Shown: positions 59,412 through 64,000 of the stretch, in pieces
Numbering within the stretch: position 1 is the stretch's first letter
Layout: each line of letters starts with the position of its first letter
Notes under the pieces: generated by a model
What the model saw: only the letters and a program-made list of their open reading frames with translations
Database searches by the model: none
What the model was told of the DNA's origin: nothing
Origin: Trichuris trichiura
Lineage: Eukaryota > Nematoda > Enoplea > Trichinellida > Trichuridae
Assembly (NCBI GenBank): GCA_037903355.1
Contig: JBAJFE010000018.1
Span: forward strand, 186,001-250,000
Direction of reading: 5' to 3'
Length of the DNA: 64,000 bases
Position numbers and translations under genes: made by a program

Positions 59412-60965
59412 TTCAAACAACCTTTTGTCATTCGTATATCTTCTAACATTTCGCACATACGTTCTTAAGCCAAAGGGCTTATCAAAAAGTGCTGTTTTTC
59501 TTTATCTTCTTCCAATATACTCCATAAATCACAAAGTATAAAAATTCGGGTCTATTTCAGAACGCAGACGTAGTTAACGCAGTTGACTATAGCTCCATCG
59601 GGTTTTAAACATGGAATAGGTTAGCCAAAGGCTGCCAATGAACAAGACTGATAAGATTGTCGAACTAAGTGTTTATAACTTGTTTTTACTCATTTCGAAG
59701 ACTGCGCTTCAGCTGTCAGCGAGAAAGCAGTCTGAGCCATACCATACCGGCCTCCTCATAGCTTTTTGCATATAATTTCAAATATCAATAGGTACAACAA
59801 TACCGTAACCAGTGACTTCGTGCATGGCGCTTTTGTATAAGGATTGAAGAAACGCTGTGACTGCCCCAATGATTGTTTGAATCGGCAATGATCTGTTGAG
59901 GCAATTTTCTACACTCTGGTTAAGTGTGAATGCGTAATAGATATCATTGGGCGTTGGACAAACAGCATTAGTAGACTGTCATCTTGACCGTATCTACTAT
60001 AGTCGAAGCGGAAGTTGTCAATTACCAATCAAAGAGCCGACGGCGAAATTTCGGGTGATCTTTGACGCCAAAAAACTCAAATATCATCAAGAAGGCTGAA
60101 GGACGAACCCGCCGATGCTGACAGCCATTCGCATTCTGTCCAGGTAAACCGGAAATATCTTTATTCGAGTGTAACACCAGTTTCAATATCTTTCAGGCCA
60201 ACTATACTACATTTCCATAGGAATATCGTAGTTGGAAAATTATTCAGCTGTTAGCAGATCGCAGAAAGCATTCAACTTTTCCTTTGTGCCACGTATTCAC
60301 GCAGAAGCTGATCTTTGAACTGAACAATCGACATTGCCCACTGATCAGTTTCATTTCCACAATTGCAGTCGCTTCAATGTAGATAGTACACAGTCGGCAC
60401 AGTATCGTTGGAAGTTAGGAAGAATGAGGCAATAACCAGTTGTCCACAATTTTGACAACAACATGTAGTTCCCATATTTTCAGTGAACCAAGTAGACAGT
60501 CTTGAAGTAAGAGAAAAAAGCTCTTTTATGCACTACGCCACTGTGCACTTGGTTGAATGGAGTTGCTCATTGCATGGCGTTTATACGAGGCATGCAGGCA
60601 AATCGTAAAAGGCATTTGCCATACAGTCAAAACATTTCCACGATTCAAGCTGCAAACAATCTCACGCAGAAGCTTGAACTCAACTGCCAGCAGAGGATAA
60701 TTGCAAAAGAAGTAAAGGCCATTTTACAGCTACCGTAATCTTAACGAATTGCAGGTTAGATTGTTTCTAGGATTAGCTGAAACTGCAAAGGAAGCAATGT
60801 AAGGATACAAACACTATAAGATAATTTTGTAGCGTTATTTATGTTAAGAAAATTACATTTTTTGCCTTTTAACCCCTAACCCAACATCGACACTAATCAC
60901 CGCAACTTCACCTCCACTAGCTCTAAAGTAAGGCAGTATGTTGTCTGCACTAAACCCGGCAATTT

Positions 60966-61020
60966 TATTCTGCCCATAGCTATGCCTAAGCCTTTGTGTA
61001 AGGCTTCTTTTCAGCTAGGG
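60966..61020. repeat. Dispersed hairpin element, partial copy C
   Basis: ATTCTGCCCATAGCTATGCC and TAAGCC ... AAGGCTT resemble the central part of the copies at 43315 and 61130. Confidence 0.55.
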
Positions 61021-61129
61021 TCAGCGCAGACAATGCCCTACAGTACTGTCCAGCGGCCTGAGGCGACCTTGGGCGCAGCAAGTAAAAAGATCCCCATAAA
61101 AATGATGATGATGTGATGCGCTCCACCCT

Positions 61130-61320
61130 GTAGAAAATGCAGGTTCCTTTTAATTAATCATGCGACCATCTTGTTCAGCCTTTACTAGCCATCATTCCGG
61201 CTATGCCGTTCTGCCCTTAGCTAAGCCTAAGTCAAAATTTCAGCCTTATCTTTGGGCTTAGGCTTAGAAATTGGCAGAACAGGATGGGTGGCAAAGTTAC
61301 AGTATGATAGTGGGGCACAT
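61130..61320. repeat. Dispersed hairpin element, copy B
   Basis: GAAAATGCAGGTTCCTT, then CCGTTCTGCCCTTAGCTAAG with CCTAAG, facing GGGCTTAGGCTTAG and TGGCAGAACAGGATG, then AAAGTTACAGTATGATAG. Same layout as copy A. The inner arms are TTAGGC-like. Confidence 0.75.
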
Positions 61321-61771
61321 AACCGACAGGACCCGAAATAAGTAACCAGCACTATTTCGGCTTAATGCACTTACGCGCGGGGAACCAATATCTTTTTAGT
61401 AATTTAATTTTGGCTTGAACAGTACTGTGCGTTTTTACTACCCGGTTCCGCGCATGCTATTTCTCCTATGCTTAGTCAGTGCCTTCCGCAAGGCAAAACA
61501 AAGCTTTTTCTGACCAGAACCCTTTGAAATAAACTAGCAGCGCTATTTGGCAATCGAGCCAATCGTCTTATACCGAAAATGAGTTAGCGTATGGATCGAC
61601 TTTTGTTTTGACGCGCAGGTTCGGATCTTTTCCTGAACATACTTTACCTCGCTATTGTTGTTGTTCTTCATTTGTTCGAAATTTGTCGATAGCCGATGTC
61701 TTTTTCTCGCGAAATACGTTGCCGGAGTTATTTTATTAGCTTTTCTTTACTTCAGGTATCTTTTCATTAAC

Positions 61772-64000
61772 ATGGGTGTTCCTGCGTTTTTTCGTTGGCT
61801 GAGCTGCAAGTATCCGTCCATAGTGGTTAGCTGCATTGAGGAGAAGGTAACGGCGGGCATTTTTTTGTTCACCGCGTCAAGTGCTTGCGAATTTAGAAGC
61901 GTATTGGGGATGTTGAGATTCCAGTGAATTGCTGCGAACCGAATCCTCACGGAATAGAGTTTGACAACTTTTACTTGGATATGAACGGGATTATTCATCC
62001 TTGCTGTCATCCGGAGAATAAGTAGGCGCACTTGTCCGCAAAAGATTTTTTTACGGACGTCTGATTTATAGGCCGGCGCCGGCGAACGAGGATGAAATGA
62101 TGGTTGCCATTTTCGAGTACATCGATAGATTGTTTAACATCATTCGTCCCCGCCGCTTGCTCTACATGGCTATCGATGGTGTAGCTCCACGCGCTAAGAT
62201 GAATCAGCAGCGTTCTCGTCGCTTTAGAGCATCGAAAGAGGCTGAGGAGAAGGAAATTTTGATCAAAACTCGCCGTCAAGAAATGGAGCTTCAAGGAATT
62301 CCATTACCTCCTGTAGACGAAAATGCTGAGCATTTCGACTCGAACTGCATCACTCCTGTAAGCCTACATATTTACTAGTTTAATTATCCGCCTTGGATTG
62401 TCTATTAGGGAACGCCATTTATGAGTCGTCTAGCAGAATGCCTTCGTTACTACATTAACGACCGCTTGAGCAGCAACCCTGCTTGGAAAGACGTGGCAGT
62501 CATATTATCGGATGCCAGCGTTCCTGGAGAAGGTGAACACAAAATAATGGATTTTATTCGTCGTCAACGTGCCAGTCCCAGCTACGACCCAAATTTGCAG
62601 CACGTCATATGCGGAGCCGATGGTACCTATATTTCGTTTTCTTGCATAATCCTTTTGAAAAGAAAAACCGTACTTGATCTCCAGCCGACCTGATTATGCT
62701 TGGATTGGCAACACATGAACCTAATTTCACTATTATTCGGGAAGAGTTTATTCCAAATAGGCCTAGACCATGCGAAATATGCCACGGATACGGTAGGATG
62801 TTCTTGTCTTATCGAAGCATGCTATCATGCGCGAACAACTTCCTTAGGGCATACCGTTGAAGAATGCGAAGGTTTATCGGGCTTGCAAGATGAGGTACGC
62901 TTGCATGCAAGGATTGTTCGTATTGTTTGGTAAGTTAGCATTTTAAGAGCGAAAGCCAAATGCCCCTAATGGATACGACGTTTATTTTCATACGGTTATC
63001 CATTCTCAGGGAATATTTAAAACGGGATCTTCAAATTCCCAATCTGCCCTTTCAGTACGACTTTGAGGTTTGGCTCGCTGTCTTAGGTTCGCTTAAAACG
63101 CTGTGTGATCTTCATTTGTTTTGCGACAGAGAGTTGTTGACGATTGGGTTTTCATGTGCTTCTTCGTCGGAAATGATTTTCTGCCGCATTTACCCTCTTT
63201 AGAAATTCGGTAGGTGTCAGATCACTTTTCGCTTTGTATTTTCCAATTTTAGCGAAGGAGCAATCGATCGACTGATTAAGCTGTACAAAGAATGCGTCTA
63301 CAAGACGGGGGTAATCCGTCGTATTTTTTGTTTAAAATTAAGGACCGAACACCCTTAACGAGCAAATCTTTAGGGCTACCTTACGAAGCATGGATATTTA
63401 AATCTCGCCAGGGTGCAAGTGATCCTGAATGGTAGGATAGTTAGTATAGCCTTTTCCGGTTGCATTGTACGCTTGCAGAGCTGGGCGCCGTTGAAGACGA
63501 AATCTTTCGACATCGCCAACAGAACGAGGCAAGTGTTCCGTACTCGAGATGCGAACTTGTTTTTTTTTCAAAAATATAATTCTACTTCAGTTAGACCGAG
63601 CTCGCAGGGTGAAGAGCCGTCGTTTGCGAGAGCGTGCTCGAATGGTTCCCGCCTACATTCCGACAAACAGCTTTGCGCCAAATGTTTGCTCCTTTTTCGG
63701 GTTGCCCGAAGTTCTACCGTACGCATAAATGATTTTCAGGTACCTTCTCTTCCCGCTGCGCCAGTAAAAATGGCCCGGGAAGTCGCTCGCGAAATGCGCA
63801 TTTACAACATGTCTTGCGAGACTTCGCGTTTCGGCTCGCGGAACTTCGTAAGCCCTTACTTTTGTTTTGCCTCTTGCCGCCAAGTTATCCTACAGGTGGA
63901 AAATACCATCGTTGAAGCAAGGGTGAGCAAACCTGTTCCAACCGAAGTCGAGGACGAGGAACCTGGAGCAAACGACGAGATTAGGCAAATTTCGCTGGCT
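61772..64000 (+). CDS. XRN2: 5'-3' exoribonuclease XRN2 (5' part, runs off window)
   Basis: Nuclear 5'-3' exonuclease for transcription termination, rRNA processing and RNA decay. Fourteen exons: 61772-61846, 61897-62021, 62072-62357, 62409-62622, 62685-62792, 62848-62894, 62948-63067, 63130-63209, 63253-63310, 63374-63431, 63479-63528, 63591-63683, 63740-63847 and 63896 onward. All phases agree; introns are 43-69 nt. Starts [19 protein letters not shown], with active-site blocks [15 protein letters not shown] ([12 protein letters not shown]), [30 protein letters not shown] and CGADADLIMLG (spliced). The XRN2-specific CCHC knuckle [14 protein letters not shown] spans exons 5/6. [20 protein letters not shown] completes the conserved nuclease region. 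Intron 11 begins GC (GAG|GCAAGT), a GC-AG intron. The nuclear-localisation-like basic stretch [15 protein letters not shown] is in exon 12. Confidence 0.95.

Larger units (their letters stand above)
58393..61771. other. Intergenic, no supported gene
   Basis: Contains one possible small coding frame (59202-59411) and two hairpin-repeat copies (60966-61020, 61130-61320). The end presumably holds the XRN2 promoter. Confidence 0.5.

Noticed and set aside
60553..60738. Small open frame NLTQKLELNCQQRI
   Set aside because: Short, isolated, without splice partners or a recognisable domain.

Overview
The window is nuclear DNA of an invertebrate animal, most likely a nematode. Reasons: genes are split by very short GT-AG introns (mostly 44-80 nt), five perfect copies of the nematode telomere unit TTAGGC lie at 11076-11105, and host genes and mobile elements are animal types. 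A clade I (Trichuris/Trichinella-like) worm is my best guess from the gene mix, but the sequence does not prove it.

Host genes, in order: a PCGF3/5-type Polycomb RING-finger gene (7121-8212, minus), divergent from an uncharacterised gene with a PKKMS-type C-terminus (8491-9353, plus); an OCIA-domain gene (18000-18899, minus); two adjacent secreted trypsin-fold genes that have lost catalytic residues (21122-22231 and 22445-23393, plus); a complete seven-exon NOA1-type circularly permuted mitochondrial GTPase (24031-26542, plus); a long M1 aminopeptidase-like membrane protein whose zinc site is destroyed (27522-32045, minus); a secretory-pathway FKBP with EF-hands (38492-39605, plus); an NSUN4-type mitochondrial RNA m5C methyltransferase (43815-45341, minus); a ZIP zinc transporter (47353-49912, plus); and the 5' part of XRN2 (61772 to the window end, plus). 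Most exon models below were built by hand from splice sites, reading phase and family conservation. Several introns are a multiple of three and lack a stop, so open frames run through them.

Mobile and repeat DNA makes up much of the rest. It includes a decayed Tigger-like transposase (2556-3977); a decaying Ty1/copia element with 5-bp target duplications (12331-16759); a GC-rich, internally deleted Ty3-like element (40699-43091); and an apparently intact young Ty1/copia element (53769-58374). From 50.4 to 58.4 kb there is an island where (ATT/AAT)n tracts, large foldback elements, a 5'-truncated Penelope-like GIY-YIG element with 161-bp inverted ends, and the young copia element lie next to each other. 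Six diverged hairpin or foldback copies across the window (11.6, 19.4, 50.6, 51.0, 52.6 and 52.9 kb) share one core that reads CTGANGA-stem-AAA on one strand. This looks like a hammerhead-ribozyme-related or Penelope-LTR-derived structure and is the most unusual signal here.

Functionally the host genes are unrelated housekeeping genes (RNA turnover, mitochondrial ribosome assembly, ER folding, zinc uptake, chromatin) plus two kinds of secreted or membrane peptidase-fold proteins that appear catalytically dead. There is no operon-like organisation beyond the divergent pair at 8.2-8.5 kb and the tandem trypsin-fold pair.
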